64,000 nt of DNA, from the NCBI GenBank assembly GCA_947034885.2, contig OZ019759.1:2501-66500 (forward strand), read 5' to 3'. A program made the position numbers and the translations under genes. Below, piece by piece: positions 1 through 12,139 of this stretch. Every line of letters begins with the position of its first letter. Position 1 is the first letter of the stretch. The notes under the pieces are model-generated. The model searched no databases. It was given only the letters and a program-made list of their open reading frames with translations, and had not been told where the DNA came from. Origin of the DNA: Thuidium tamariscinum (lineage: Eukaryota > Streptophyta > Bryopsida > Hypnales > Thuidiaceae).

Positions 1-1279
1 TCTGAAGTGCAAGGCCAAAGCAAGGTCTTATTGGAAAATCAATTGTTTCTTCATTGTGTCGTCTCCCTTTTTCATGTTGTGGCCGCGTGTTTGAATGTTT
101 GCACAGAATGTTTATTTTTTAAATCGAGGGCATTACATTTGTCCTTGGTTGCTAGCAGGTATGCGGACTTCCATATTCACTTATGTGCGCATTATCGGAT
201 GTGTTTTGTTTTCTGTATTTTTCGATAACGTTGTATTTGTGTGTCAGTGTGATGGGTGTACTCTTACATTGGAAAACAACTTCTGTTAAATGCGTGTCAA
301 GATTTGTAGACTCCGTCTGTCCTCAAGTTTCTCGTCGGAATTTCTGGAACTCTGCATTCTCAAACCACTGATGGTAGTGAGGTATCATCGACTCGAGGAT
401 AGTATGTTCTTTTGCAGTTTTAGAGTAATCTTTATTATCGTCGTGTCGATGATACCTTATCCACTATCAATTGAATACTTCTTAAAAATTGTTACTATGC
501 TTGTTTTCCAGTGACCCAACTTGTAGTTAGGAGTGGGGATCTGAACTGGGTGAATTCTTAGATCAAAAAATTGATCCCGTTGTCATCATTAATGATTATT
601 GTCGAGTCGAGGATAACTTATTTTCAGAGATCGCATTGGGTTGTGGATTGTTGCTGAAGAGTGCTCATTACTTGTGTACCATCTCTCAGGAAAGGTGATG
701 AAAGATAGTTTCGGATTTCAAGGAGAATCTGCTCCCAGTATACCAAATAAGGAGTGGATTATTCTGAAAAATTTACAGAGTATCATCGAGTCGATGATAT
801 TCTTTCGATAAAACTTAGTTAAGAATTCAAGTATTAGAACTGTCATGTTCATCAGGGTTATATCGATGTCACTCGTATCCCGAGTACAAGTATGGTGTTT
901 CGATTTCTTTTGTGCATGTATCATTGACTCGGTGATAACTATATTGCTTGTTACACGATCCTCGACTCCGAGGAGTTAAAGGTCCTTGATGTTTGTTCCA
1001 GACTTGTAGACAATGAAGATCCTTGTGGTTTTTTCATCGAGTCAGTGATAATGTAAATCTCTTTCTGATGTTATCATAATTAATTAGGGGGTTTAAATAG
1101 TCCCACTTCTTGTTGTTCTGGAACTAGAGTCGTTTAATTGACCAGTCTTTCAATCTTTCCTGAAAGAGCAGGAATGGTTAATGAATTATAAGATTGTGCA
1201 TTATTGTGATTTTGTGGACTAACTTTTTATCACCGATACGACAATATGTAAGCTGATAATATTACTTGGTTTTGGCAGA
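1..1279. other. Non-coding leader region with scattered palindromes
   Basis: No coding sequence is supportable here; the open frames are short, overlap each other and have no recognisable motifs. The only structure I see is a set of near-identical ~19-bp palindromes, annotated separately. The region lies directly upstream of a decayed transposon ORF on the + strand, so it may be the subterminal or promoter part of that element. I could not find the element's outer terminus. Confidence 0.5.
383..1050. repeat. Cluster of ~19-bp imperfect palindromes (TATCATCGASTCGRTGATA)
   Basis: Six copies of a dyad-symmetric motif are visible at about 383-401, 437-455, 598-615, 781-800, 919-937 and 1034-1050. 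The 781-800 copy is almost perfectly palindromic; the others differ by one to four bases. Spacing is irregular (about 55-185 bp), so this is not a tandem satellite. Repeated dyads next to a transposon-type ORF are typical of subterminal transposase-binding sites, but that role is inference. Confidence 0.6.
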
Positions 1280-4145
1280 ATGGATTTTCATAGTCCTGAG
1301 GAATTCTCAAATCCAGTTCCTACGCTTCCAGATGATGTTTGGTTGTGCGAGGGAATCCCTCGTGCGAAATGGGTCTCGCAGTCCGTTACCCTCTAGAACG
1401 ATGACGGGGTGGATATTGCCAGAGGAATTTGTCAGAACGTTGACCCTGATTTGGTAGTTGACCACAACGGGAAGTCACTCGGTGACGACCGAGTTGCTAT
1501 TCAGATAGTGCCCAGAGTCTTTAAACGAGGAGCTGTACTCTTCTAGGAACATGTGGTCGCTATGCTCTTGGCACATCAGGAGAGTGTTTCTTTATGACGG
1601 AGCCTCATTGTACGATCACGATCAGACGCACATATACAATACGACCATGAACCCCTCAAGCAGAAGAGTTTGAAAGGGGGTTCGTTCATATGAAACAACT
1701 TGTGAAAGGGTTGATCCTGAGGTTCTTCCTAAGAAAGAACTTCTCTTGACTATGGAATCAATCACTGCAGTTTCTACTAAAACATGTTGCGAGATGAATT
1801 GTGTACAACCTTTTTCACGTGCCCAAATTCAGTCACTACGGACTGAATTGTATGGAGGGAATGACTTCAAGGCTCATAACAAGACACTTCCAGAGGTACA
1901 TAGGCAGATTCACAAAGACGATAGAGGCAAAGAGTGGATAACTTTGAAAAGTAGAGAGGTGTGCCCTACCGCTTGGTGGATTATTCATGGGATTGCAAAG
2001 TGTACATTCTATAGGTACAAAGGGAAAGCAAGAAGTGGGGAGCAAGTAGAGGTTCATGGAAATTTGGGAAGTAAGAAGCCTCGCAAGCATACTATTCAAG
2101 CTACTACCACACTTCGAACACTTATAGAGTCGGATGCTGATCAGATGCCACACAAGACTAGAACACTTGAGTTTGGAGAGAAAGTCACTACAATGGTTTT
2201 GCCATCCTCGTTTCGTTGGAGTGAGAAATTAGAAGAAATCAATGCTTCGAATGCAATGTTGGATTTGCCACCAATATCTTCAAGCGGTTTGAGCAACATT
2301 CGTCGTGCTTCTTTTCCTGAATATGCTGCAAAGGCGCGTGGAGACACCTTCGCTAGGTGTGGAGTGTGTGACACCTACAAGCAATTAAGGAAAGCTTGTG
2401 TAGGTGCTGAGTCAAAATTGAAGTGGACCAATCTTTATAAAACTCATAATGAAGGGCAAGAAGCTCATAGGGAATACTATTATTCCAATTGACGCACTTC
2501 CACACTACGACTCGAGACGATGTTGTGCATTATTCATGATAAGATGGATCATTCAAAGACTGCTTCTCCACACTTCTCTCACAAGACCAAAGTGACAGAA
2601 TCTTTCATGAAAATGCCTGTAGCAGTTACTGGTATGATTGCTCATGATCATGGTGATGTGCGCTATGCACACTATGGATTAAGTATTTATCCAACAGATT
2701 CAAATCATACTATTGGATCAATTGCAAGATTGTTGCGTGATTTGGAAGGAGCGCCTAAGAATTCATCATGCATGTTATTTTCTATAGAGAGGGACCAACC
2801 AACATTGACAAAAGCTCTTCTGAACAGAGCAGAAACTTGCTTGGACTCCCTCTTCCCACCTCCAGAAGAACCCCTTCCAGCTAAACCTCTTCCCCTGATG
2901 TTAATATTGCAGTTAGACAATGCTTCAAGAGACAACAAGAACCGATATGTTTTTGGCTTCTATTCCATGCTTGTTTGCAAAGGCATTTTTCGTGAGGTGT
3001 ATATTAATTTCCTCATTATAGGACATACGCATGAAGACATTGGTGCTCTTTTTGGTCGTTGGAGCTCGAGATTGAAGACAAGTAGCTATCCAACACTTCC
3101 AAGACTCATGAAGTCCTTTATGGATTGCGAAAAGCACCCTGTGATTCCACATCTCATTGAGGAAGTTCCTGACTTCAAGGCATTTATACAAGGATATTTG
3201 GGCACTGGAGGGGATTTTTTTGGGGGGCATTCTAGAGCCCAGTAATTCAAGTTTTTCATGGATCTAAATGGATGGCCTCTGATGGAGTATAAAAATTTGT
3301 GTAATGATCCAAAATGGTTGCCAGAGGATGGCAAGGGGATTTGTTTGTGGTTCGAGACTGAAGATGAGCTTCCTATAGTGCCTAGTGGGAATCCTTGACA
3401 TCTTGTTCCAGAGAAGATGATGGATCTTGAATACGTAAAGAAGGGATTGAATGGTTTTGTTGCGCATTGGAAGAAAATGTCAAATGATGATTACACAGGA
3501 GAGTTCAGACGGAAGAATGGTGCTTTAGAAGATTACTGGAAGGGTGTTCGAGCGGCTCTAGATGCACCTCTTCAAGAGCGTGAAGCATTACTTGATGGAT
3601 TTTGGCCGGCTTCTAGGATTGCTCCAGACGAGACAGATCGGATGCAAAGAGATGGCACATTGCATGAGGAAGATGCAGAAGATGTGCCGTTTGTTGGACG
3701 CAGATGTGATTGTCCGCGTCCTTCATTCCGTGTGAATGTGGATACGCATGAAGGTTCTTTTATCGCAGTACGACCCGCTCATGGTGATCCTAAACCATTT
3801 TGGCTTGCTAGGGCCATTGCGGCTCCAAGTCCAGATCCAGGGCATATGCATATGATCAAAATTCAATATTGGACACCTACCTCAATTCGACACATTAATA
3901 TGGATATGTATGAGGTATGGGATATGAAACAAGGGAATGTGTGGCATGAGGACATCGCAATCAAGCCAACATGGTCAAGTACGGGTTGTATCCTAACAGC
4001 TTGGAAGCCTCGTTTTCTCGAAAACACTAAAAAACCGAAAATCTCAATTCCAAATTTACAAATTGGCATCATTAAGGCATCGTTGGCGGCCTTTACAATC
4101 GATGAACGCAACGATGAGGAGGATGAGTCTATGGAGGAAGAATGA
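1280..4145 (+). pseudogene. Decayed transposon-type ORF with DUF7869-like region
   Basis: From about 1690 to 4145 one + frame reads through almost continuously, broken by in-frame TGA at 2490-2492, TAA at 3243-3245 and TGA near 3398. An upstream coding-like stretch starting with ATG at 1280 carries TAG codons. The early part has a Cys-rich element (CCEMNC) followed by a charged, Lys/Arg-rich segment (1790-2150). The central part has the motif LDNASRDNKNRY, then FLIIGHTHEDIGALFGRWS (about 2910-3065). From memory this resembles the DUF7869-type domain found in many plant mobile-element proteins. The C-terminal part holds RRCDCPRPSF and an aromatic-rich module, ending in an acidic tail. No introns are needed. 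The stops make it non-functional. The exact family is uncertain. Confidence 0.6.
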
Positions 4146-7072
4146 GTATTTTATAGTAGTAGACGTAGTAGATTTTTGTTGTTTAGTTTGAAGTACTAGA
4201 TTGCTTTTCCTATTGTAGTTACAGATTATGGGATTGATATTTGCACGCATATAGAGTGAAAGATATGGATTTGTCCTTCATTACAAAATTGTGCATATGT
4301 AGTAGGTATTGATTTCTATTCATAGTAAATATATATTTTTGGATTGAATCTCAAAAATTGTGTGCACAGAATATTTTTTTGCACGAAGGAATGAATGGCA
4401 GTTTTGAGAAGTCAAAGTGTGATATCATCGAACCTTACATCTGCATTGTAAGAAACAAAAGTCTCCTTTTAAAAAAACATTTAACTTGAAAATGTTATGA
4501 AATGTTCTGTTGATCTATAAAATAAGTGAAAGAAGAAATATCAATGTTGATTGTAGATATTTGCCATTGGTAGAAGCAAGGTAACCCAAAATAAAGGCTA
4601 ATTCTTGACATTTCCGAATCTCAATTAATGGGAAGTCTCAATTTAATGAAAGCTTTTTTACCCTAAAATAAGAAGTCATTAAAATGAGACTATAATTTGT
4701 CTCATTTTAACGAATAAGGTCTTCTAAAACCCTAAATTCTAATCTTCTTGAACCCCTAATCCTCTTCTTGCCTAAATCGATGTAAACCAGCCCTAATAGT
4801 TGCAAGATTGTCATCACTGATGTTGTATGTAACTTCTCCACCTTTGCGCTTGCATGGCTTGGGATCATTCCAAATTTACCATGCACTACAAGATGTGCAT
4901 CTATATAGGTTGGTTCAGAGTTGTTCAAAAACACGTAGTCATTGTTCCACTTCTGGTAGTACATGCCTCGTATGATGAAGTCACCAGCTTCAAATTGAGG
5001 TCCCCATACGCATGTGAAGTTGTGAACCCATGATCGACCTCATGCTTTCCCCTGGTGCATTGCAGAATATAGAATTCTACTCCCTCGATATTGCCCTCTA
5101 TAGTAGGGACAACAAAGTTATCACCAAGCCGAATGAGGTCGCCAAATCCTGAAACTAGTATTCATACTAGTACTGAAGTGAAACTAGTACTCATACTGTT
5201 ATACACAAATGACCCTCACATGAGAATCAAACTCAAGAAATGAAAGAAATAAACCATCAAAAGAGCATTGGAAGCTACGTGAAGGTGGCCAAATTCACGA
5301 GTAAGACCTAAATCGACCTCCAAAGGCATTCAATAGTTGGTATAGTTGGTACAAAAGAGTACCAAACTTTGTACAATGTGTGAGAATGCATACCACCGCT
5401 CCAGTATCGGAAATGGGCGACTGTAGGATATGAGTTTACTTACAAACAGGTTATACAAACAGTACTTCATGAACTACAATCCATTCCCTCTATTGTACAA
5501 AGGGTAAGCGGTTGCAATACCAAACTGTCCATTGTATGACCTCAGAGATACGACTTAATGGAAACAGTCCAATTATTTCTTGGACTACTAGCCCTTCATT
5601 CCATCGACTCAAATGTTGTATTTCTTCAAGTACAGTGACCTCCCCAAAAAATTTTAAGCTATTCTCTCATCCACCTTGAACTACTTTTGCAAAAATTTCT
5701 AGCAGTGCACTCTACTTGAAGCAAATACTCTATGACCTCAAGGATGTTATATCTTCTCTATTACTGTGAGTTAGCTACTTGCAACATTCTCAACTGCTGA
5801 TTCCAATTTTTTAAAGCGTATAGTCAATAATCATCCTACAATGAAGCTAAATGGAACTCAATGCAATGAATGACTACAACAGATATAAGCTTGATTTGGA
5901 GAGTGCATTTTAAAATACAATGCCAATTGATGAACCATTGGAAGATCCTAGATCTCAATAGAGTACAAGAGAGGTCTCTGTTAATACTAAGAGGTTTGCA
6001 TCACATTCCACCAAAAAACTTCTACTCCTACAAGGTCTTTAATCAAGTCAAATTTTAAGCGAAAAAGCAAAATGAAATGAATCTAATAGGCCTTGGAAAC
6101 ACAAACCTTCACACAGGGTGATTGTAGGAGAATAGAAAAGGTTTTCAATCCTTCTGCCATTGGCAACAACAATTGAAGAACTTGAACATCAATCACTGTT
6201 TCTAACACACGTCACATATGTGTCCGTTGTTGAAAGAAAATAATCAAAGTTGACAAGCACCGAAAGAGTATAGGCAGACGATCAAATGCCTACAAATGCC
6301 TACGATGCCCTCGAACACGTGGGCTAGTTGTCAGTGCGGTGGAGACGCCGCCGGAATATACGGCATACCAACGGGTCATATAGGTCGTATTACTTGCACT
6401 TGGTTGTACATCGGGCCAGGGGGGCAACCGTAGCGTGCGATCACCCTAAACCCTTCTTTATTTTTGAATATTGCCATATCTCAATTCTTGTTGATGTTGA
6501 TTGTCACCAAGTTTTCATGAACCCTAAACTGCTTTGTATATCTATGTTTGGTAAATTGCTTCAAGCGCAATCTTACAATACTACAATTTGGGAGAATTTT
6601 ATAGAGTTATTAGACTTGCCTAGAGCATTCAATGATAGCATGTTGCCACTTGCTTGGCAACTATTAGAAGATTCATGGGCGCAAGTGTTCTTGAATGAAT
6701 AGGCAATCTTGATTGTTTTTCCATATCATAAAGTGACATACATACAGTGGTGTGATGCAATCTATAGGCTGATGGAATTCATTGCATTGTGCTTAGCAAT
6801 TGCAGATTTTAGTAAGGTCAAATGTAGAAGAATATCTCGTTGTACATTACAAGCGAGGAAACATAACATGGCCTTATTGGATTTTTTTCTATGAGCGTGC
6901 TATGTTCTTGTTGCTTTGTTCGTGGACGTTGCAGAGATACTTAAGCAAAAGATTGAAGTGTACACCTCTAGTGTAGCTGTCCACTACTGAATTACAGAGC
7001 CTCTGCAACACTTTGTAAGACGGGTGGGGCCGTAAGGAGATGATTGCGGTAGAAGCAAAACTACAATCTTTT
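4146..7072. other. Intergenic region, mostly without recognisable content
   Basis: Apart from a coding-like remnant at about 4730-5160 on the minus strand, I see no gene here. Around 5150-5205 the short direct repeats ACTAGTATTCATACTAGTAC and ACTAGTACTCATACTG stand close together. The open frames at 6.3-6.9 kb have no motifs and no sensible codon pattern. Confidence 0.5.
4730..5160 (-). pseudogene. Coding-like remnant, unrecognised
   Basis: Read on the minus strand from about 5160, the frame encodes a coherent stretch containing FGDLIRLGDNFVVPTIEG and YILQCTRGKHEVDH. After an apparent frameshift it continues with MYYQKWNNDYVFLNNSEPTY and LVVHGKFGMIPSHA (down to about 4850). The composition is protein-like and differs from the surrounding sequence, but both ends are lost. 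It resembles the accessory regions of plant transposon proteins; I cannot name the family. Confidence 0.35.
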
Positions 7073-7082
7073 GGCCATAAAT
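7073..7082. repeat. Left target-site duplication of E1 (GGCCATAAAT)
   Basis: The ten bases match 37980-37989 exactly and sit directly outside two related inverted termini 30.9 kb apart. A perfect 10-bp match at just these two places is unlikely by chance. An 8-bp reading (CCATAAAT) would move the right end by two bases. Confidence 0.65.
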
Positions 7083-7215
7083 CAGGGTTGCTAGCAAGCG
7101 AGCCTAGGAGCGTGAGCCTATGAGCGGGAAATTTTTTGTAGAAAAATTTTCATTTTGGACCTATGATCGAGGATAAGGGAAGGGGGTCTCATGACCGTGG
7201 TTTAGGATTTAGGGT
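7083..7215 (+). repeat. E1 left terminal repeat with GTGAGC subrepeats
   Basis: It starts CAGGGTTGCTAGC, followed by GAGCCT/GTGAGCCT/TGAGC subrepeats, a T-rich stretch and CATGACCGTGGTTTAGG (7190-7207). The same order recurs at 55103-55240 and, inverted, at about 37795-37979. That shared order identifies it as an element end and not local sequence. Confidence 0.6.
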
Positions 7216-7418
7216 GAAGTTTATCAATCAATTCCAGTATGAATTTGGGATTTAGGGGGGAACGCTAAAATGTTTTTGATTGAAGTATAATTCATAGCAT
7301 AAAAAATGAAAATGAATACCATAAAGTACTAAGATGTAGCCATAAAACACACAAATCCAACCGTAATGGAAGGCAACACACAATAGTATGACTCACGGAA
7401 TATGTCAATTCCGTGAGT

Positions 7419-9605
7419 CTAAAATGCTGAGGACTTAGTCTCAGAATGAGAACTTTTTGATGACTCAGAAGACTCTCTGCCCTCAGATGTTGACCCATCT
7501 ATAAATTGTAAAACATTTAGGGCATATGTGTCTTTACGACATTTTGGTTTAGAGGAACCAAAGGTCGCAAAGGCACTTGCCATTTCCTCTGCATAGATGG
7601 GAAGCTTGAAGAGCTTTTGAGGACTCAAAAAAACACTTGGCTGTAGCATGTTGGCATCCTCCAACATCAATCCTCAACGACTGCAAACCAATATACACAG
7701 AGTTAGACTTTTCAGTTGATGAATTCAACATTCAATTCACTAAAAATAAAAAAGTTCCAACTTACTTACTGAATTTTCCTTTGCGAGCGAATTTCCGGGG
7801 CAACAATGGCAATTCGTCTGGATCCTGTGACAAGGCTATAATTGGTGCGGGTGCTACAGTCTCCATCATTGTTGTAGTGGACTTCTTCATGGGTTTGAGT
7901 ATGGCGTCGAAGATGTCCTTGTTCTCTTCCAAAGCCACAATGTGGCAGCCTATGGCGCGGCAAACAATAATACAAGCCCCTAGACAAGCCACAAACACAC
8001 ATTGATTAGTTCACTCCATTTTCTGTTGACATCATATTGAATGGAGAGATTTGGAAGAAGACACTAACCTGTGGATGCAGTGCAATCTAGAACCAAATCA
8101 CCCTTGCTACTAGTAGCTTCGAGGAGGATTTGGAAGAAGCATGGATCTTTCTCGCGTGCCCCTCTCTATGGCTTTGCACCTTTCATCACCATATCGTCCT
8201 CATGAGTGTAGTTCATGAACATGTCGTCTCTAGCAATGTCGACACCAGCCTTCTTCATAGTGGTGGTGCGCTTGAAGGAAAAATTGGACTTGCTTTTGTC
8301 TTTGAGGTCCTTGATAAAGAGCGTGATCCCAAACTTCTGTGTCTGCGGATGAGGTGAGGCAAATGTTGATTAGAAATGCATTGGAAGGTGATCATGATGT
8401 CTGATTTGCAGAAGCCAAGATAATGGAATGGAGTTTACCAACTTTTTCTCGTCGATGGCAGAGGTCAAGTGCATGCGGTTCATGCCCATCCACTCCTTCT
8501 TGACCATGTCATATACGTCGCACAATGCAGCAATGTTGCTCCTTGATTTGATGCCGTATAAGTGGAAGACAATGACGCAGCCGTCGTCATGGAGATGCTT
8601 GCACGCAAAGCTGAAGGCTGACTGTAGAGCCTCATCTCCCACGTCTTTGTTCCAGTCGGGCACATCATCTTTAGGAGAAGACAATCCTAGAACAGGTAAG
8701 TTCTTAGGGCAGTCGAAGAAGACGATGTCCACCCCCGGTCGAGCATTCCGCTGCCCATGAAAATATCTCGTTTTTGTCGTGGACACCTGCCAACATGAAG
8801 TACATTAGCAAATGAAGAAGTAGCATGCACACTATTGATGTTGATGAGACAAAATGTCTTATATGACCAACTTCAAGTTTGAAGTGAGTACCTTCCTGAA
8901 GAAGGCCAAGACTTCTTTGTAAGAAGTGGGATTATTAGAATCCATGTCTTCCACGAGTTCCTGGATGGAGACGTTGAGGATCAAGTCCTCGGACTTGATG
9001 AAGTCCTCATCAGTGAGAGGAATCCCTGAGATACATGAGTGATGACCTCCTCCGCGAGCTCTGACAAAGTGGCCTTCCTCTTGACTCCACTCTGAGCTCC
9101 GACCTATAGTTGAGAGCCTTGGTCAATTGTGGAGGACGCTAGGACTTGGGCGGTCGCCTCTGCCTTCTTCTTCCCTTTGTTGTTGGCCTTTTCCTCCTTC
9201 TCCTTCTCCTTCTCGGTAAGCTTGGCAAGCCTCTCCGCTTCCTTTTTCTCCTTGGCATCGAGTAGAACTTGGACGTGAGCTTTCTTCTTCATGTTGTTAG
9301 CATCCCTCTTCTAAATGGCTTTCCTCCTCTGCCTGTCCGTCAAGCTAGTGAACTCGTCCACCTCCAGGTCAATGGCCCCTTTTCCCTCTAAGGATTCCCG
9401 TAGCTCTACCTCGAATTTGTAGGTGAATCCCACAAAGCAGTCCAAGTACCATGCTCCTCCACTCAGATGAGCAGTGGTGAACGTGCGTAGCTGGTTCGCG
9501 GAAAATATGCAATCTGTGGAGTTGCGGTCCAACCATGAGGACAAGAAAGGTGGCAAGTCCCTTTGTTCAATTGCCCCCTTTCCTTGGAGCTCATACTTGA
9601 AGTAC
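7419..9605 (-). pseudogene. ParB-methyltransferase-like gene, 3' half (E1 copy)
   Basis: Exons, in reading order, lie at about 9605-8892, 8786-8439, 8342-8069, 7979-7770 and 7675-7419, with GT-AG borders matching those of the copy at 55.8-58.9 kb. The first exon encodes an aromatic block (LRTFTTAHLSGGAWYLDC) and a Lys/Glu-rich coiled coil. The second has FFDCPKNLP and FACKHLHDDGCVIVFH, which align with motif IV and the following strand of N4/N6 DNA methyltransferases. The third and fourth join as LVLDCTASTGACIIVCRAIG followed by CHIVALEEN, matching the SAM-binding end of the fold (usual form VLDPFAGSGTT). Stops: TAG after KAI (about 9313-9315), TAG near 9107 and TAG at 8166-8168 (the paralogue has TGG). 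A frameshift falls near 9020. Disabled copy. The 5' half lies at 25.6-32.6 kb, beyond the CACTA insertion. Confidence 0.6.
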
Positions 9606-9698
9606 CTGCCATGAGGACCAAGTCAAGGTATGAAGAGAAGTAACAAAGTCTAGCACCCAATGTCTTCCTTAGTTTCAAATCACTATAAGAAACCATCG

Positions 9699-12139
9699 TT
9701 CTTCGTGACAAATGGTAGAACTTCAATTAGTGATTGCAAAAACATCTTGCTCTGTGAACAACGATATCACCCAAAATCCCTTTGAACTGACATGTAGAAA
9801 ACAGGGCTTGATTTCAATGAAGCGGCCATCCAACATGCCTGTTAAACTACAACAACAAGACAAACAACATGTTTACAGCCGTTTTGATTTCAGGGCTGGA
9901 TCAGGCCACGTCACTGCTGTTGTGCAAAAAGATTCTGCCACGTGTCTCAAAATTTTGGCCCGCCCTGCCCCTCCGACAGTAGCTGAAAAAGGAAAAAAAA
10001 GGGACCTCCTACTCACGTGGCAGCTGCTCAGTGGCGCGTTCCGGCTTCCACATGAAGCCAGTGCTGTTCGACGCTGCGCCTGCTTTGCCGTTCAGATTAA
10101 TTCAAGCACGACTTCAGTAACGTTTTTCTTCACAAAACAGGAATGTGGCTTTCATGCTTGCCTCGTCAACACTGACAGGCTTCTCAAACAGAACCTATGC
10201 GTCCTACAAGCGCTTACTGCTCTACTGTGCACCTCACTTTTGTTCAGGTCGTCTGAATTTCTTGCGTTCTACATGGAAAATGAACACATAGTGGTGGACT
10301 GTTCATAGTGCTGGTTTCTGTAAACATTGGTACTGCCAGGTCCTCAAGATATTTCGTTGATAAATGCTCGTGTGGATGGCGAGACAAACGCATACTGTAC
10401 TGCGGTTTAACTTCTTTGACTTCCTCATGAGGACATCTTACCACTAATTCTGTGTAAATCGATCAATCCATGGAGCACGTCGACCGTGATCCTCGAAACT
10501 TCATGGCACTGTTCAGAAGCTCACGGTCACTGCTCTGTGAAACATGGATTGACAGAAGGAACGCCTACTTCGCTTAAATTGTGACGTCTTCGCAACACGT
10601 CTGAAATGTCTACAGTAACGACACCTCGCTGCGAACTGTGGCACGTTTTACGTTTTCGTGGACACCAGACAGAGCTTCGTAGGTGCTACTGCTCCTGTTC
10701 ACAAAAACATTGTCTTCCACCTCAGGGGAGGACGTGCTCTCTTTCACTGGATGCGGTGGTACTTCATTTCCCATGGACATGCAACGCGTACTAGAAAAGA
10801 AGTCTTCCTGGGCTATGCTCTAGTACTTTGACACATGGAAGCATACTCAAATGAAAAGCAGACTGCCTTCCGATTCAGGCATAATTGTAGTGAATCAGTG
10901 CAGGTAATTCACAGTGACTTACAATCACAGACTCCCATGAATACAGCAGACATCGGTGAGACTGTTGAGAAAACAATGTTGTTCTGTACAAGCTGTGCTT
11001 TCCTTGGCACTTTTTACATTAAGAACCTCTGCCACACACATAAGGGGATGCACCCTTCAGAATCCAACGTGGTAAATGAAGTAAACAGAATTTTTTTTTT
11101 GTTTTACTAGCCTCGCGATACCTTGTTCATAGGTCGAACTCAGCACCTACAAGTTGTACATGAGCGGTTCAGCACCTTCTTTTTCACAGCGCGCATGGAC
11201 GTACAAAAAGGCTTGTGCATGCATATGACATACCATATGCAGGCTTGCCCAAAATTGACTTCGTTACCGTTGTCATGGCACTCCCTGCAGCAAAGCAAAG
11301 CAGAACCACAGTAGCAAGACGGCAGTTAATTTGCTTGAACTGTTTCGAAGCTCCCATTTGTTTACACATGTGCACAAACAAGCAACATGAAATCGATGAA
11401 GACTATTGTTTGCTCAAACGGATCTTCCGTGCACCGGTCAAGAAGCACACTCAATACATGAACAGAATCTGTGCATGGAGTAAGACTTCGCTGAGTAGTG
11501 TGACTGGCTTATGCCCAAAAAATGAGGATACACTCACTAACCCGTCTGTTTGAGAAGCCTCTGCTGTCACTTCTTCTTCAATAGCTTAGCTTTCTTCCCA
11601 TTCGGGACCTACAACCACAGACAATTCAATCCATCAGGACCTCTGACCCTGTTGTTGCCTTCCTCGGCCAAGTGCTGCTATAGTTCCACTGAACTAATGG
11701 AACTGCTTCAATGAGTACGACTGAAATGTGCAACCACATTCTCCTACCAGACACAGATGATCACTATTCCAATACAAATTCTCAGAGGAACAGTACTGCT
11801 TGCTCTCAACAAGTTAACAGACCTTTCCATTGGTGCTTCTTGTCGACTTTGGCAATCCACCTTGAGGCAGTGCCTTCGTCAGTTGCGACTGCACAAACAC
11901 CCGTCGTGGACGTGACGTGGGCTCCACTGCGACTTCCTGCTACTTACATTCAGTGCACAAACTTCTGAATTAAATAACCGACTCTCCGGCACACGGTCAC
12001 TAAAACAGTCACTGCATTCCTACTCACGAGCAATGACTAGCAAGAGTGACTTCAAGTACGACAGCAGCCACAGTCATACTAGATTCTCCATATTCGAGTG
12101 CCATAACGCTCTTGTGAATGACGACCTGCCTCCATGGAT
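9699..12139. other. CACTA left subterminal region, no gene recognised
   Basis: This stretch has many short open frames on both strands but no motif I recognise. It is rich in short recurrent words such as ACTTC, GAAGT, TACAAC and their complements, the look of CACTA subterminal repeat regions. The open frame at 9712-10308 is not convincing as a gene. Confidence 0.4.

Noticed and set aside
9712..10308. 198-codon frame as a gene at the left end of the CACTA
   Set aside because: Starts within the terminal region, has no domain, and sits in sequence typical of subterminal repeats.
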